From NCBI RefSeq assembly GCF_021650935.1, contig NZ_CP091244.1, forward strand, positions 1,984,001 through 2,048,000: DNA of 64,000 nucleotides. The letters run 5' to 3'. Source of the stretch: Thiothrix winogradskyi. GTDB taxonomy: Bacteria > Pseudomonadota > Gammaproteobacteria > Thiotrichales > Thiotrichaceae. Under the pieces are notes generated by a model that searched no databases, was not told the DNA's origin, and saw only the letters and a program-made list of their open reading frames with translations. Below are positions 32,919-42,309 of this stretch, in pieces (within the stretch, counting starts at the first letter, position 1; the number at the start of each line of letters is the position of its first letter). The position numbers and the translations under genes are program-made.

Positions 32919-35439
32919 GCCTTACTGCCTCTTGCCTTACTAACACCTCCACCGCATCAGCCAGGGAGTGGCCTTGTGCCACCAACTGGTTGACCGCGTG
33001 TACCTCTTCGGCTTTGGTCGAGTAGACCTTGGCGGTGAACTTGTCCACGATCAGGCGGCCTACCGCACCCCCGCTGGGGGTATGGATGTACACTTCCGAA
33101 TATTCGCCGTGGCGGGTACGGATGGAGCGCAATAGCCGCCCCAGAAACTCGTCCACATTGAAACGCCCGGATTTTTTCAGTTGCTCAATCGACTCTTCTT
33201 TTTGGCGGAGCATGAACACCCAGTCAGAGTTCTCCCACGCCGCCTGTGCAGCGGTATTTTTGTAATAGTCGTTAATCGACTGGGTGGCGGTGAGGAAAGC
33301 CCCACCGTATTTGCGCACCCGCCGGTAGCCGGTTTCGATGAACTTCCCGGCTTGCCCACCGTTCATCAAATCCCACGCCTCATCAATGATGCACACCTTG
33401 CGCCGGTCACGGTCGCCTAAATACATCTCTTGCTGGATGCGCAGCATAATGATCAACAGCACCACCCCCTGAAGCTCCTTTTTGGATTTCAGCTCTTCCA
33501 GCTCCAGGACAATGAATTCATTGTCGAAGGTCAGGGTAGAGCGCCCTTCAAAAAAGCGCCCGTACACACCGTTGCTGGTATAGGGGAACAGGATTTGCCC
33601 CATGTCTTGGGCGCGTTTGTCAGGGTGTGCCAACAGTAAGCGGGCTATGTCGGAGAAGGTGGCAGCATTGGTTTTTTCCCGCCATGCCTGCCCAATGGCT
33701 TGCTCAATCCATGACATCGACAAATCGTCAATCAAACCTTCTGAGGCAATCGCTTGAGCGACAATCTGCTTGAGCATCGACATTTCGTCGTCGTCAAATT
33801 CACGGATATGGGTAAACGGGTTGATATTGATCCCGCTTTGTTCGGTGAACTCGATGAACTGCCCCCCCAGCAATTTGCAGGTACGCTCATAGGAACGCCC
33901 CACGTCAATAATCCACGCACGGCCTCCCGTCCCCACCACTGAACTGACGATTTCATTGAGGAAGAATGACTTGCCTGCCCCGGAGGAGGCCACCACCGCA
34001 CCGTTGTAGTTGCCTTGGTTATTGTCGAACATGTCAATGTACATAACCTGCCCACGCCGCCCAGACAGCAACAATAACGGCGAGCGTGTACCAGACCATT
34101 CGCCAATCGCTGGCAAGGTGTTCACGGCATTGAATTGGGTGACGGTACGCAGGCGCTTCATGGCGGCAAAATCTGCTGCCATGTGGGGATCAAACCTGCC
34201 GGGGAGGCTAGCCAGGAAGGATTGCACTTGCAGGAAACGGTCAACCTGCAACCCCCAGCCCTTGGACATGTACAGGCTTTTGATCTGGTTTTCTGCCTGA
34301 TCCGCCAGACCCAGTTGCGCATACAAGGTGATGCCGTGCCAGATCCGCGTCAGCATGATCCCGGCATCCACGTCATCCTGCACTTTCTGCCATTCGCGTC
34401 CCTTGCGTGCCAAATCAGGCAGGAACTTTGCCATCGGGGAGTCCGCCGTCTGGATAGCCCGCGCTGACTTGAGGTTCACGGTGCGCCGCAGGGTTTCGGC
34501 ATCAGGAATCTGGATACAAAGCGTGGAGACAAACGGACACGGTATCTGCAAGGTTTCCTGATAGAAATCGCCAATCATGTCGGTCATCTGTGCCAGCGTC
34601 GCTTCTTTGGGGTAATCCTTCACCGACAGGCAGCGGATCGCCTTGTCGCCAATCACCATGCCATCCTTGTCCATTTGCAGGATGGTTTCATGCGACACGG
34701 CTTGCTCACGCAGCGGCTGGCTATCGTCATAGTGCAGGGGCTTGGCCTTGAACTCCCCCAGCTTCGCCGGGTTGAGCATCTCATCCAGCAGGTTGAGCAG
34801 ACCATCCGGCTCCAGCGGGGTGGCAGGGAAACCGGCAGAACGCAACACCCCGGTCAGCCCGTCACGCAACGACAATGCATCCACCACGTCATGGTCATTG
34901 GCCTCACCCGGCATGAACACCGCCAACGTTGCCCGGAAGTTGCGCAGCAGGTAGGGAGAGTCCTTGAACAGCGATTTGCGCACCCCGGTGGACAGGTATT
35001 CGGCCCGCCGCCGCGCCATGCGCTCATAGATCGAACCCGGTTTGCGGGCAGCAATCCAGTGGTTGAGCAGTGGGCTAATTTCTGGGGATGCCCACAAGCA
35101 GAACTGAAGGGTTGCACCCGTCACGTACTGCTGGTTGAACAGGCCGAGCAATACCCGTGCCATTTCATCATTAGCGCCTGCGGGTGTCTGGATTTCCAGA
35201 ATGAAACCGTAACTTTTCGGCCTGAACTTAGGGTCAATGAAAGGTGCATTCAGGACATTGTGGTACAGCTTGGTTTCAGGGTGATAGGCATAACAGTTCA
35301 ACAAATCCGCCAAACTGTGCGTCTGGAAAAACTCGCTGAACACTGCCACCGCAGGGGGTGGGCTGCCACGCAGCACCGCTGCATCCGGTGTCACCCGGCG
35401 GTTCTTGAAGGCAAACAGGTTGGTGAAGGTTTGCCACAT
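32911..35439 (-). CDS. traC: Type IV secretion ATPase TraC
   Basis: An 842-residue VirB4-class ATPase. Walker A GAGKSFFLNE near residue 488, Walker B VCIIDEAWDLM near residue 684, preceded by the TraC N-terminal domain (NLFAFKNRRVTPDAA... and FILEIQTPAGAN). It energises pilus assembly at the inner membrane. It follows traV by two bases. Confidence 0.95.
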   Translation of the reverse strand: MWQTFTNLFAFKNRRVTPDAAVLRGSPPPAVAVFSEFFQTHSLADLLNCYAYHPETKLYHNVLNAPFIDPKFRPKSYGFILEIQTPAGANDEMARVLLGLFNQQYVTGATLQFCLWASPEISPLLNHWIAARKPGSIYERMARRRAEYLSTGVRKSLFKDSPYLLRNFRATLAVFMPGEANDHDVVDALSLRDGLTGVLRSAGFPATPLEPDGLLNLLDEMLNPAKLGEFKAKPLHYDDSQPLREQAVSHETILQMDKDGMVIGDKAIRCLSVKDYPKEATLAQMTDMIGDFYQETLQIPCPFVSTLCIQIPDAETLRRTVNLKSARAIQTADSPMAKFLPDLARKGREWQKVQDDVDAGIMLTRIWHGITLYAQLGLADQAENQIKSLYMSKGWGLQVDRFLQVQSFLASLPGRFDPHMAADFAAMKRLRTVTQFNAVNTLPAIGEWSGTRSPLLLLSGRRGQVMYIDMFDNNQGNYNGAVVASSGAGKSFFLNEIVSSVVGTGGRAWIIDVGRSYERTCKLLGGQFIEFTEQSGININPFTHIREFDDDEMSMLKQIVAQAIASEGLIDDLSMSWIEQAIGQAWREKTNAATFSDIARLLLAHPDKRAQDMGQILFPYTSNGVYGRFFEGRSTLTFDNEFIVLELEELKSKKELQGVVLLIIMLRIQQEMYLGDRDRRKVCIIDEAWDLMNGGQAGKFIETGYRRVRKYGGAFLTATQSINDYYKNTAAQAAWENSDWVFMLRQKEESIEQLKKSGRFNVDEFLGRLLRSIRTRHGEYSEVYIHTPSGGAVGRLIVDKFTAKVYSTKAEEVHAVNQLVAQGHSLADAVEVLVRQEAVRHD

Positions 35440-35441
35440 GT

Positions 35442-35984
35442 TCAGTTACCTGCCGCAAAATCAAGTGCCGATGCGGTTGCCTCGGCGGTGGTCATGGCAG
35501 GCTTGGCAGGTTTTGCTGGGGTGTCACCGTCCGCCACCGGCTGCTTTTCAGTAGGCCGCGCCAAGGCTTTATAACCATGGGCGTAAATGCTCTTTTCGGT
35601 GTTGGCACGCAGCGTCCACTCGCCACTGTCCGCCACGAAATAGTTATAGGACTGGTCGTGGAACACCCCGTTGTTGTCTTCCCACGGGGCAACCCACACC
35701 CGCAGCACTTGCGGGCTGGAACGGATCGCCACCCCTTCCGGCACGTATTGTGTCACCCGTGCGCTGGCTTCTGCCAAGCCGTTGCTGTTTGTTGTACCCG
35801 TACTGCTGCCGGAGCTGCCCTTAAGCTTCTTGCCCAGCGCAGACCAATAGGAATCTGTCACTGACTGGCACTTGCCGCCTTGGGGCGAACCGCAGCTATA
35901 CGTCGGGCTGGTGCTACACCCTGACAGCAGCACCGTGGCTGCCACAACAACCATCATCCCAACGCCGGTCTTCTTCATTTTCAT
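35442..35984 (-). CDS. traV: Type-F outer-membrane lipoprotein TraV
   Basis: A 180-residue lipoprotein with lipobox LSGC, then TSPTYSCGSPQGGKCQSV, the TraV cysteine pattern. TraV anchors the TraK/TraB core complex in the outer membrane. The C-terminus is Ala/Lys/Pro-rich. Overlaps dsbC by four bases. Confidence 0.9.
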   Translation of the reverse strand: MKMKKTGVGMMVVVAATVLLSGCSTSPTYSCGSPQGGKCQSVTDSYWSALGKKLKGSSGSSTGTTNSNGLAEASARVTQYVPEGVAIRSSPQVLRVWVAPWEDNNGVFHDQSYNYFVADSGEWTLRANTEKSIYAHGYKALARPTEKQPVADGDTPAKPAKPAMTTAEATASALDFAAGN

Positions 35985-36730
35985 GGTTTGTTACTCCCTT
36001 GTAGCCATTGCGTGAGCTTGTCACCCAGCCCCGGCACAACTTGCCCGTCATTCGTCACAAAAAAAGGTGTTCCAACAATCTGGTGCGCCACTGCGTAGTG
36101 CGCGGCTTCCGCCAGTGCAGTGCTTTTGTCGGCACGGCATTCATCCGAACCAGCCCTGGGAACGGGCAAGCCCGCCATACCCTTATCCAGAGCCGCTATT
36201 GGGTCATCCGCACACAGGATATTGAGGGTTTTCTCACGGGCTTCCGGGTGCAGGTTATCCAGTGGCAGCATGACGTAATGCACCCGGATACCCTTGGCAG
36301 CCTGCAATAGCCGGTGGGCTTGTTGGCAATACGGACAGTCCACATCCAGAAAGGCCACCACCTGCTTGCTGGCCTTGGCATCGCCAACCGAGAGGTGGGC
36401 AGCCGTGGGGATCTCCTCCCACTTCACCCGGTACGTCGCGGCCTGCAACTTGTCCAGTTTGGGCTGGGTAATGTCCTCGGTGGTTTTTAGATCAAACAAA
36501 TGCCCGACCACCAGCAAGGGTTTGTCCGGTTGCATGTAGAAAATGTTGCCGCCTGCGGTCACTTCATACAGGCCATCCAGTGCAGTCGTGTCCACTGCCG
36601 TGATGTCCGTGCCGGGCAGCAACGCCTTGAATTTAGCCGCCACGTCTTGCGGGGCAGGTGCCGCCTGGCTTGCACCTGCTGCCAGCAACATTGCCAGCAC
36701 CCCGGTTTGAATGCTCCTATTTGCCTTCAT
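35981..36730 (-). CDS. dsbC: DsbC-like disulfide isomerase
   Basis: A 249-residue exported protein with an N-terminal dimerisation domain and a thioredoxin fold with active site CPYC (FLDVDCPYCQQAH, about residue 132). DsbC-type proteins are common between traB and traV in F-like ICEs and refold Cys-rich proteins such as TraN, TraU and TraH. Both ends overlap neighbours by four bases. Confidence 0.9.
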   Translation of the reverse strand: MKANRSIQTGVLAMLLAAGASQAAPAPQDVAAKFKALLPGTDITAVDTTALDGLYEVTAGGNIFYMQPDKPLLVVGHLFDLKTTEDITQPKLDKLQAATYRVKWEEIPTAAHLSVGDAKASKQVVAFLDVDCPYCQQAHRLLQAAKGIRVHYVMLPLDNLHPEAREKTLNILCADDPIAALDKGMAGLPVPRAGSDECRADKSTALAEAAHYAVAHQIVGTPFFVTNDGQVVPGLGDKLTQWLQGSNKP

Positions 36731-38124
36731 TGCCCTGTTCCCCTTGCCATCTCCATATCCAGCCCCGACAGCAGGATTACGCTGACTTCACGTCCCGCTG
36801 ACACCTCCAGAATGGGGAAGGTCTTCTCCGCCGCCTTGATGTAGTAATCCGCGAGCTTGTTCATCGCATTGCCTGCCCCTGTGTTCAGGCCAAACTCCAG
36901 TGCCTGGTTGGGTGAAACACTGGTGATAGTGCCGCTGCTGGTTTGGGTGGCGGTCGTGGCAGCCTGTGCCAGCCCTTGTCCGATACCGCCCAGTGTGCCT
37001 GCCAGCATGGCATTGGCAATCAACGCGCCTTGCTTGGAGACCAGATTGCCCCGCACCCCGGACTTGCCGTCTTCCCCGGCAATGTAGGCATCCAGCTTGG
37101 TGTCGATCACCGTGCCATCCTTCAGGACGCAGGAAATCTTTTCGGTGCGCATATTGACCCTCTCCGAGGAAATGTCACCGTAGCCAGAGGCCAGTACATG
37201 GCATTCCTTGGCCTTGCTGCGGAAACGGTTGGGCAGGAACGCATTGTCCTTGACCAGCAGCAAAATGGGGTGCGGGTTTTGGCTGGCATTCCCCCCGGTT
37301 GGGGCATCCAGGGATGCCAGCAATTCGGCCTTGAAAAATGAGCCAGAGGGGATGTAGGTTTTTTTCTGGGGATGCCCAGCCGCTGCTGGGGCAACTGTCG
37401 CCGCCACATTATCTGGGGCGGCGATACGTGCGGTAGGGTTATCACCCACTGCCGTACTGAGGGGTTCCACCGCAGGGCCTTGCACCGCCTCCGCTGGTTT
37501 TGCCGCCTCTGGCACGGTGCTGACCGCTGCATGACCATCACCACTTTCATCACCGATGACGATATGCACCATGCCATCGTCAGGCGCTGGGATGGGTGGC
37601 GCTGGAATGCCAGCGGCATCCGGCAAGCCTGCTGGAAGCGGCAGCGAGGGAGCTGTACTGGTGGGCAGCGGTGGCACAATGCTGTCCAGTGCTATCCCCG
37701 TCGTACCCGTGGGTAGCGCGGGGGGCAATACCAGCCCGCCACTTTTTTCGGCGGCACTTGCTTGCGCCTGTTCCAGTCCCTGCACCTTGTTGCCTTGCTC
37801 GCGCATCTGCGCGTTCAGGGTTTCGTTCTCACGTTTGACGGCTTCCATCTGCTGTTTCATGGCCTCGTTATTGCGGGTCATTTCCTGTAAAGCCGCATCG
37901 GCTTTGGCTGTCCAGATTTCCTCGTCACTGATCTTGCGGGCAACGGCTTCCACCTGTTCCACTTTGCCGGTGGTCGTCGGTTCATCCGCCGTTTTAGGGG
38001 CATCATCCGCCAGCCACATCAGGAAAATCAGCAGCGCAAACAGACCTGCGCCACCACCCAACAACAGCAATTTTTGCTGTTTGGCAACACTGCCCGCAGC
38101 AGGGACACTGGCGGCATGGCTCAT
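36727..38124 (-). CDS. traB: Type-F conjugal transfer protein TraB
   Basis: A 465-residue VirB10-like inner-membrane protein. One membrane segment at about residues 19-37, a coiled coil at about 75-125 (EMTRNNEAMKQQMEAVKRE), a Pro/Ala-rich spacer across the periplasm, and a C-terminal domain with ECHVLASGYGDISSERVNMR. It bridges inner and outer membrane with TraK and TraV. Confidence 0.93.
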   Translation of the reverse strand: MSHAASVPAAGSVAKQQKLLLLGGGAGLFALLIFLMWLADDAPKTADEPTTTGKVEQVEAVARKISDEEIWTAKADAALQEMTRNNEAMKQQMEAVKRENETLNAQMREQGNKVQGLEQAQASAAEKSGGLVLPPALPTGTTGIALDSIVPPLPTSTAPSLPLPAGLPDAAGIPAPPIPAPDDGMVHIVIGDESGDGHAAVSTVPEAAKPAEAVQGPAVEPLSTAVGDNPTARIAAPDNVAATVAPAAAGHPQKKTYIPSGSFFKAELLASLDAPTGGNASQNPHPILLLVKDNAFLPNRFRSKAKECHVLASGYGDISSERVNMRTEKISCVLKDGTVIDTKLDAYIAGEDGKSGVRGNLVSKQGALIANAMLAGTLGGIGQGLAQAATTATQTSSGTITSVSPNQALEFGLNTGAGNAMNKLADYYIKAAEKTFPILEVSAGREVSVILLSGLDMEMARGTGQ

Positions 38125-38912
38125 GATGTTGCCTCCCGCACCAGGTACACATAGGTGAATTCACCGTCCAGCAAGATGGGGTTTTTCACCGCTACCGCCA
38201 GTACACCTTTGGCTTGGAACTCGCTTTCGACCATGCGCATTTCTGCACCCGTGCGGTTCGCCAAGGTGTAGACCTCACCCAGCAAGGTATCCCCTTCATA
38301 CGAGGCGACGCGCTGGTATTCCACGCCCGTCCACAGAGCTTGCGGTTCATGCAGGTCAAGCGCCACAGCGTACCCGGACACATCACGGGTATTGGCTGCC
38401 ATCACTTGCGTGAGTGCCATGACCTCAGCAGGCAAGGACTGGTCATTCTGGATAATGACCCGCCCAGATTTGGCTTTCTCCACCACCAGTGGTTTGAGGA
38501 CAATGCTTTCGGAGGGGCTATCCGCCAAGGACAGGTTGAGGTTGAAGGTACGCCCGCCATCATCGGTGACAAACGCCGAGAAGGCAGTTTTGTCACTGCC
38601 CGCTTGCTTACGCTTGACCGAACCACCACCGGGTAGGCTAACCTCGTCCAGCACGGTGTCATCCGCTTTGTGGCGCACAAACACCTGCCCGTTGCGCTTG
38701 TCCACCTGAAAGCTCAGGTCTTTGCCATCAGACGAGAACACCTGTTCCACCCGCGCACCCAGTACGGTAATGCGGGTCAGGCCATCACGGGAGAGTTTGG
38801 CATTCAGGGTCGCGCCGTCCTGGACGGCATATTCCCCCGCTTGTGCTACAGCCCCGCTCAAGAGCATGACCACCACGGCAAAGGGCATAACGTACAGTTT
38901 AGGGGGTAGCAT
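38121..38912 (-). CDS. traK: Type-F secretin-like protein TraK
   Basis: A 263-residue exported protein with signal peptide ending AQA-GE. Domain features LSRDGLTRITVLGARVEQVFSSDGKDL and FVRHKADDTVLDEVSLP match TraK, the VirB9-like outer-core subunit. Overlaps traE (14 bp) and traB (4 bp). Confidence 0.92.
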   Translation of the reverse strand: MLPPKLYVMPFAVVVMLLSGAVAQAGEYAVQDGATLNAKLSRDGLTRITVLGARVEQVFSSDGKDLSFQVDKRNGQVFVRHKADDTVLDEVSLPGGGSVKRKQAGSDKTAFSAFVTDDGGRTFNLNLSLADSPSESIVLKPLVVEKAKSGRVIIQNDQSLPAEVMALTQVMAANTRDVSGYAVALDLHEPQALWTGVEYQRVASYEGDTLLGEVYTLANRTGAEMRMVESEFQAKGVLAVAVKNPILLDGEFTYVYLVREATS

Positions 38913-39519
38913 TCGGTGCAGCCTCCGGCTTTAGGGTTGCGTTGAGTGGGTCAGAAGCGCTCGCTTCCTTGAATTCGGTCAGGTAAATGCGCCCGGTTTC
39001 GATGCTGAAGGCCATCCGGTACAGCGTATCCCGGCTGGAAATCAGCTTGTCACCGACCCAGGTTTTGAGTGCACCCTTGATCGCCACCACTGGCTTGTTG
39101 TCCCCCACGGTGTATTCGAGGGGGTAAAACACTTGGGTGAGGTTTTCTTTGCGCATTTTCAGTGCCACCGCATCCATCTGCGCTTTGAGTGCGCCCTTGA
39201 GGGCGGGGTGGGCAATAGCTAGCAGCCTGTCCAGGTTGTATGGAGCATTTTTGGCATCCCCGGTCAACGCCAGTTGTGCCACGTAGTCGGCGGTCATCTG
39301 AAAATAGTCCGGGGATGCCCCCGCATCCGCGACCCAGAAAGGCTTGCCTGCCGCATTGGCATTCGGCGGGATGAAAATGGTTTTGGTGGAGGTGCTTTTG
39401 CCCAACAGTACCAGCACCAGTAGTGCCATGAAGGCCAGCAGGCTGAAGGAGACAAGCTGCCAGCGGCGTTTTTCTGCTTCGACCAGCCCCACGTCTTTGA
39501 TTTGTTTATCGCGGTTCAC
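38899..39519 (-). CDS. traE: Type-F pilus assembly protein TraE
   Basis: A 206-residue protein with one N-terminal membrane helix (LVSFSLLAFMALLVLVLLG) and a VirB8-like periplasmic domain (YLTEFKEASASDPLN at the end). Needed for pilus assembly. Overlaps traL by four bases. Confidence 0.92.
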   Translation of the reverse strand: MNRDKQIKDVGLVEAEKRRWQLVSFSLLAFMALLVLVLLGKSTSTKTIFIPPNANAAGKPFWVADAGASPDYFQMTADYVAQLALTGDAKNAPYNLDRLLAIAHPALKGALKAQMDAVALKMRKENLTQVFYPLEYTVGDNKPVVAIKGALKTWVGDKLISSRDTLYRMAFSIETGRIYLTEFKEASASDPLNATLKPEAAPNATP

Positions 39520-39815
39520 CCAACGTACTCCCGGATATAGGATGGAGGGGTGGACTTCATTTTCAGGATGCCCAAGTACCAGTACAGGGCGTGCAGCATG
39601 TAATACGCCCCACGGCCTGCTTTCAGTTTGGCCACGGTGTAGCTTGCCAATAACCCCAAGCCAGTCCCTACCACAAACCAGTCAAGTATCAGGCCGATAC
39701 CAATGGGGGCAACCATCGCCATGAATTCGTCAATGTCCCAGTAAAACGCCCGTGGTGGCGCATCCAGCAAGCGCGGGATGTAGTATTGGCCTAATGCCTG
39801 TCGTTGGTTGCTCAT
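39516..39815 (-). CDS. traL: Type-F pilus assembly protein TraL
   Basis: A 99-residue protein with two membrane helices (MVAPIGIGLILDWFVVGTGLGLLASY) and the TraL start YIPRLLDAPPRAFYWDIDEF. VirB3-like. I use ATG 39815, preceded by AGGGAG; a longer in-frame reading lacks a ribosome site. Confidence 0.92.
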   Translation of the reverse strand: MSNQRQALGQYYIPRLLDAPPRAFYWDIDEFMAMVAPIGIGLILDWFVVGTGLGLLASYTVAKLKAGRGAYYMLHALYWYLGILKMKSTPPSYIREYVG

Positions 39816-39877
39816 GCAGTACTCCCTGAAAAGCACCCCCGTCATGGGGATGCCGTTAGTCCAAGTGGTTCAAGTGG

Positions 39878-40231
39878 TTATAGGGTGGCTGTCGCAATGC
39901 CTTCGAGGACGGCAGGGCCGAACGCGACAAACAGGGCAAACACGATACCGCCGATAGCGGCGATGGGGCTTTGCTTGGCGACACCCACGCCCAAACCCAG
40001 CAAGAAGGCAAACAACGCAATGGCCTTACCCAGATAGCCGGATGTCCAATCCTTGATCTTGTCGTAAATCGGCTTGAACTCCGTGGCGGTTGTCCCGGCA
40101 TCCACGTTGAACGCCAACAGCAGTAGCAAGGCCACTGCGAAAACACCAATCACCAGCTTCTTGTTATCCATCAGCGTCAACACCAGTCGGGTTGAAACAT
40201 CATCAAACGCCTGGATGGCTGTTTGTGTCAT
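39878..40231 (-). CDS. traA: TraA-like pilin precursor
   Basis: A 117-residue protein with a long N-terminal leader, a first hydrophobic helix (KKLVIGVFAVALLLLLAF), a cleavage-like VDAG-TT region, and a second helix pair (AIALFAFLLGLGVGVAK; AAIGGIVFALFVAFGPAVL) as in F-type pilins. Start ATG 40231 has AGGAG upstream. Position directly before traL supports the call. The S26 peptidase encoded downstream may mature it. Confidence 0.85.
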   Translation of the reverse strand: MTQTAIQAFDDVSTRLVLTLMDNKKLVIGVFAVALLLLLAFNVDAGTTATEFKPIYDKIKDWTSGYLGKAIALFAFLLGLGVGVAKQSPIAAIGGIVFALFVAFGPAVLEGIATATL

Positions 40232-40292
40232 AGGTAAACTCCTGTTGTGTAAAAAGTAAAAACACCACCACACCGATACCCTCCGTGGCTGG

Positions 40293-40727
40293 CTAATAAG
40301 CGTGGTCACTTATTTCACCCTGCTTTCCGTATCCCATTTCCCATGCAGCCACCCCCGCTTTGGGGGTTGGTGCTGCACAGGGGTAGCCATTGCCGCAGGT
40401 CACGTATTGGCCATCGCAGCGCCGCTGTCCAATGCGCTGGTAGCCCGGCAAGTACCAGTCAGGCTGTGTCTGGGCAGGGGCAGCCGGTGGGCAAACGCTC
40501 AAGACCCCCAAACTCGGCACTATGGCATCCAAGCCCAGCTCCGCGACCTCAGTCAAAGACGCTCCAGACGATTTGTTCATCCTGGCTGCTGGCTGAAGTG
40601 ACGTTTGCGGCTGGTGGGCGTTTGCGCCCATGAGCGGGGGCCGCTTGGGCAGATTGCACCCTTGCAACATCAATAGCCCCAGCATTGCCGCGCTGCTGAG
40701 CCAATGCCCGGAAAACCTTGTTTGCAT
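40293..40727 (-). CDS. Putative lipoprotein of the tra operon
   Basis: A 144-residue protein with signal peptide and lipobox LQGC (MLGLLMLQGC), six further cysteines in the C-terminal half (RRCDGQYVTCGNGYPCAAP) and no recognised domain. It overlaps the 3' end of the transglycosylase gene by 179 bp in another frame, which is unusually long. The intact signal peptide, lipobox and Cys-rich tail favour a real gene. Confidence 0.6.
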   Translation of the reverse strand: MQTRFSGHWLSSAAMLGLLMLQGCNLPKRPPLMGANAHQPQTSLQPAARMNKSSGASLTEVAELGLDAIVPSLGVLSVCPPAAPAQTQPDWYLPGYQRIGQRRCDGQYVTCGNGYPCAAPTPKAGVAAWEMGYGKQGEISDHAY

Positions 40728-41151
40728 AAATACGCCTCGCGTTATCTTTTTTGGGGGAGGTACCCGCCCCATACGCACCGATGCCTTGCCAGTTGTAGCC
40801 ATAGCGGTCGATGCCCTGTTTCAGAATCCATGCCCCGACCTGGAGGTTGGTGCAGGCATCTAACAGTTCGCTTTTGCCAATGCCGTGTTGCGCCAGTTGC
40901 GGGAGCCACCAGTCATTGATCTGCATGAAACCGATGTCGAGCGAGCCGTTGGTATTGCGGGCAATCACCCGTGCGCGGTTACTGGATTCGACCTGTGCCA
41001 CGGCCTTGAGCAAATCCACCGGCACGTCGTAACGGCTGGAGGCTTCTACCCAACACGGCTCATCAGCGGCAGACGCGATTCCGGCAGGCATCACGCCCAG
41101 TGCCAGTAACCAGACCAGCCGGGGGATGGCGGGGGAATATTTCAGGGGCAT
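40549..41151 (-). CDS. Lytic transglycosylase of the conjugation system
   Basis: A 200-residue exported SLT-fold protein: signal peptide ending ASA-AD, catalytic Glu in AVAQVESSNRARV, then NTNGSLDIGFMQINDWWLP and AYGAGTSPKK. It locally opens peptidoglycan for the secretion channel, like VirB1/Orf169. The C-terminal 40 residues overlap the lipoprotein gene. Start ATG 41151 chosen; the longer reading runs antisense-like through other genes. Confidence 0.9.
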   Translation of the reverse strand: MPLKYSPAIPRLVWLLALGVMPAGIASAADEPCWVEASSRYDVPVDLLKAVAQVESSNRARVIARNTNGSLDIGFMQINDWWLPQLAQHGIGKSELLDACTNLQVGAWILKQGIDRYGYNWQGIGAYGAGTSPKKDNARRIYANKVFRALAQQRGNAGAIDVARVQSAQAAPAHGRKRPPAANVTSASSQDEQIVWSVFD

Positions 41152-41288
41152 GATTTGCGTGTCCTCCAATAGGTGGCGGCGATGGCAACGGCACTCAACA
41201 GGATCAGGACAGGCAGCACTACGCCCATCACCACGTAGTCGTGCCAACGTAACCCTCGGTAGCCGAGGCACTGATACCAGTAGGTCAT
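41142..41288 (-). CDS. Small single-helix membrane protein
   Basis: A 48-residue ORF starting MTYWYQCLGYRGLRWHDY, with one hydrophobic helix (VVMGVVLPVLILLSAVAIAA) and a short basic tail. Its start overlaps the dsbA stop and its end overlaps the transglycosylase start by 10 bp, so coupling on both sides supports translation. Function unknown; probably inserted with N-out or N-in topology as a small pilus-assembly accessory. Confidence 0.65.
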   Translation of the reverse strand: MTYWYQCLGYRGLRWHDYVVMGVVLPVLILLSAVAIAATYWRTRKSCP

Positions 41289-41833
41289 GCACCAAACTCC
41301 TCTTGGAGCATTTCCAGCGGGTCACGCTCAGGGAGACGCACCCGTTGCAGGTCAATGACCAGTGTGGGTGTGCCAGTGATCTGGAATTGCCGGGTGATAC
41401 GCTCCGAACGCGCCAGCAGTTCCGCCACCGCAGCACCCTGCATGGTCTGGACAAACCGGGCAGGCGCAAGCCCCAGACTGTCTGCCACTGCCACCATGGT
41501 TTTTTCATTGGCGGCTTGCTGGTCGGCGTAAATGGCTTTGAAAAAAGCGGTGCGGTACGCCTCGCCCTTGCCCAATACCGCTGCCGCATAGCCTGCCGCC
41601 GCGAGCTTCAGGTCATCCGCGCTGGCAACGATATGCACCGGGTAATGCCTTACCGCCGGGTGGAGCGGCAACCAGATGCGCAGTTGCAAAGAGAGCTGGT
41701 AGCAATGCGGGCAGCCGAAGGAATACACCTCCAGAAATGAGCGCCCACCGGCAGCTTCCCTTGCCAGCCCCATCAACGGCAGGCTGGTCAGTCCGCCTGC
41801 CAACCCCAATAGAAACGTGCGCCGTGTCATCAT
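41285..41833 (-). CDS. dsbA: DsbA-like thiol oxidase
   Basis: A 182-residue exported protein with RRTFLLGL leader, thioredoxin fold with active site CPHC (YSFGCPHCYQ, about residue 41) and cis-Pro TGTPTLV. CPHC is the oxidising DsbA motif. With DsbC and TraF it forms an element-encoded disulfide system for the many Cys-rich Tra proteins. Both ends overlap neighbours. Confidence 0.9.
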   Translation of the reverse strand: MMTRRTFLLGLAGGLTSLPLMGLAREAAGGRSFLEVYSFGCPHCYQLSLQLRIWLPLHPAVRHYPVHIVASADDLKLAAAGYAAAVLGKGEAYRTAFFKAIYADQQAANEKTMVAVADSLGLAPARFVQTMQGAAVAELLARSERITRQFQITGTPTLVIDLQRVRLPERDPLEMLQEEFGA

Positions 41834-42309
41834 GGCTTGTCCCCCCTGAGTTCAGTGACCGGTGGTTTCCAGTGTTTGTCTTGGGCTTCTTTGGCGTATT
41901 GTTGGTAATTGGTTGATGGCGGCAAACCGTCCGCGCACATGTCCAGTTCGGCGATGATGTAGAACGGCTTACAGGCTTGCTTGTCGCCGCTACAATCTTG
42001 GTAGGTCTTGCCCTTGAGCGGCACTAAATCTTGACCAATGCTGGCTTTGACCCGTGCGCATTTGCGCCCTTCGTTGGCGTCAGGTTCATAACGGCTGAGC
42101 ACGTCAACGGTGAGCTTCAGTGGGTCGCCAGACAAGGTTTGCGTCTGCCAACCTTGTTCCATATCCTGTTCCGCCCGTCCTTCGGCGTGGTCGATGCCGT
42201 CCACGACTTGCATCAGGAAAAAGGCAGGTGTGTTGCGGTCATTTGCCGCTGCCACACCCGCAAGCGCTAGGAAGAGAGTGGTTAGGGTAAGTATTAGTAT
42301 TTGTTTCAT
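41830..42309 (-). CDS. Exported hypothetical protein of the tra operon
   Basis: A 159-residue protein with a signal peptide (cleavage after AAA) and four cysteines (KCARVK, QDCSGD, ACKPF, DMCADG). No family recognised. ATGA overlaps with the TraN-like gene before it and the dsbA gene after it place it firmly in the operon. Likely a periplasmic accessory. Confidence 0.7.
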   Translation of the reverse strand: MKQILILTLTTLFLALAGVAAANDRNTPAFFLMQVVDGIDHAEGRAEQDMEQGWQTQTLSGDPLKLTVDVLSRYEPDANEGRKCARVKASIGQDLVPLKGKTYQDCSGDKQACKPFYIIAELDMCADGLPPSTNYQQYAKEAQDKHWKPPVTELRGDKP

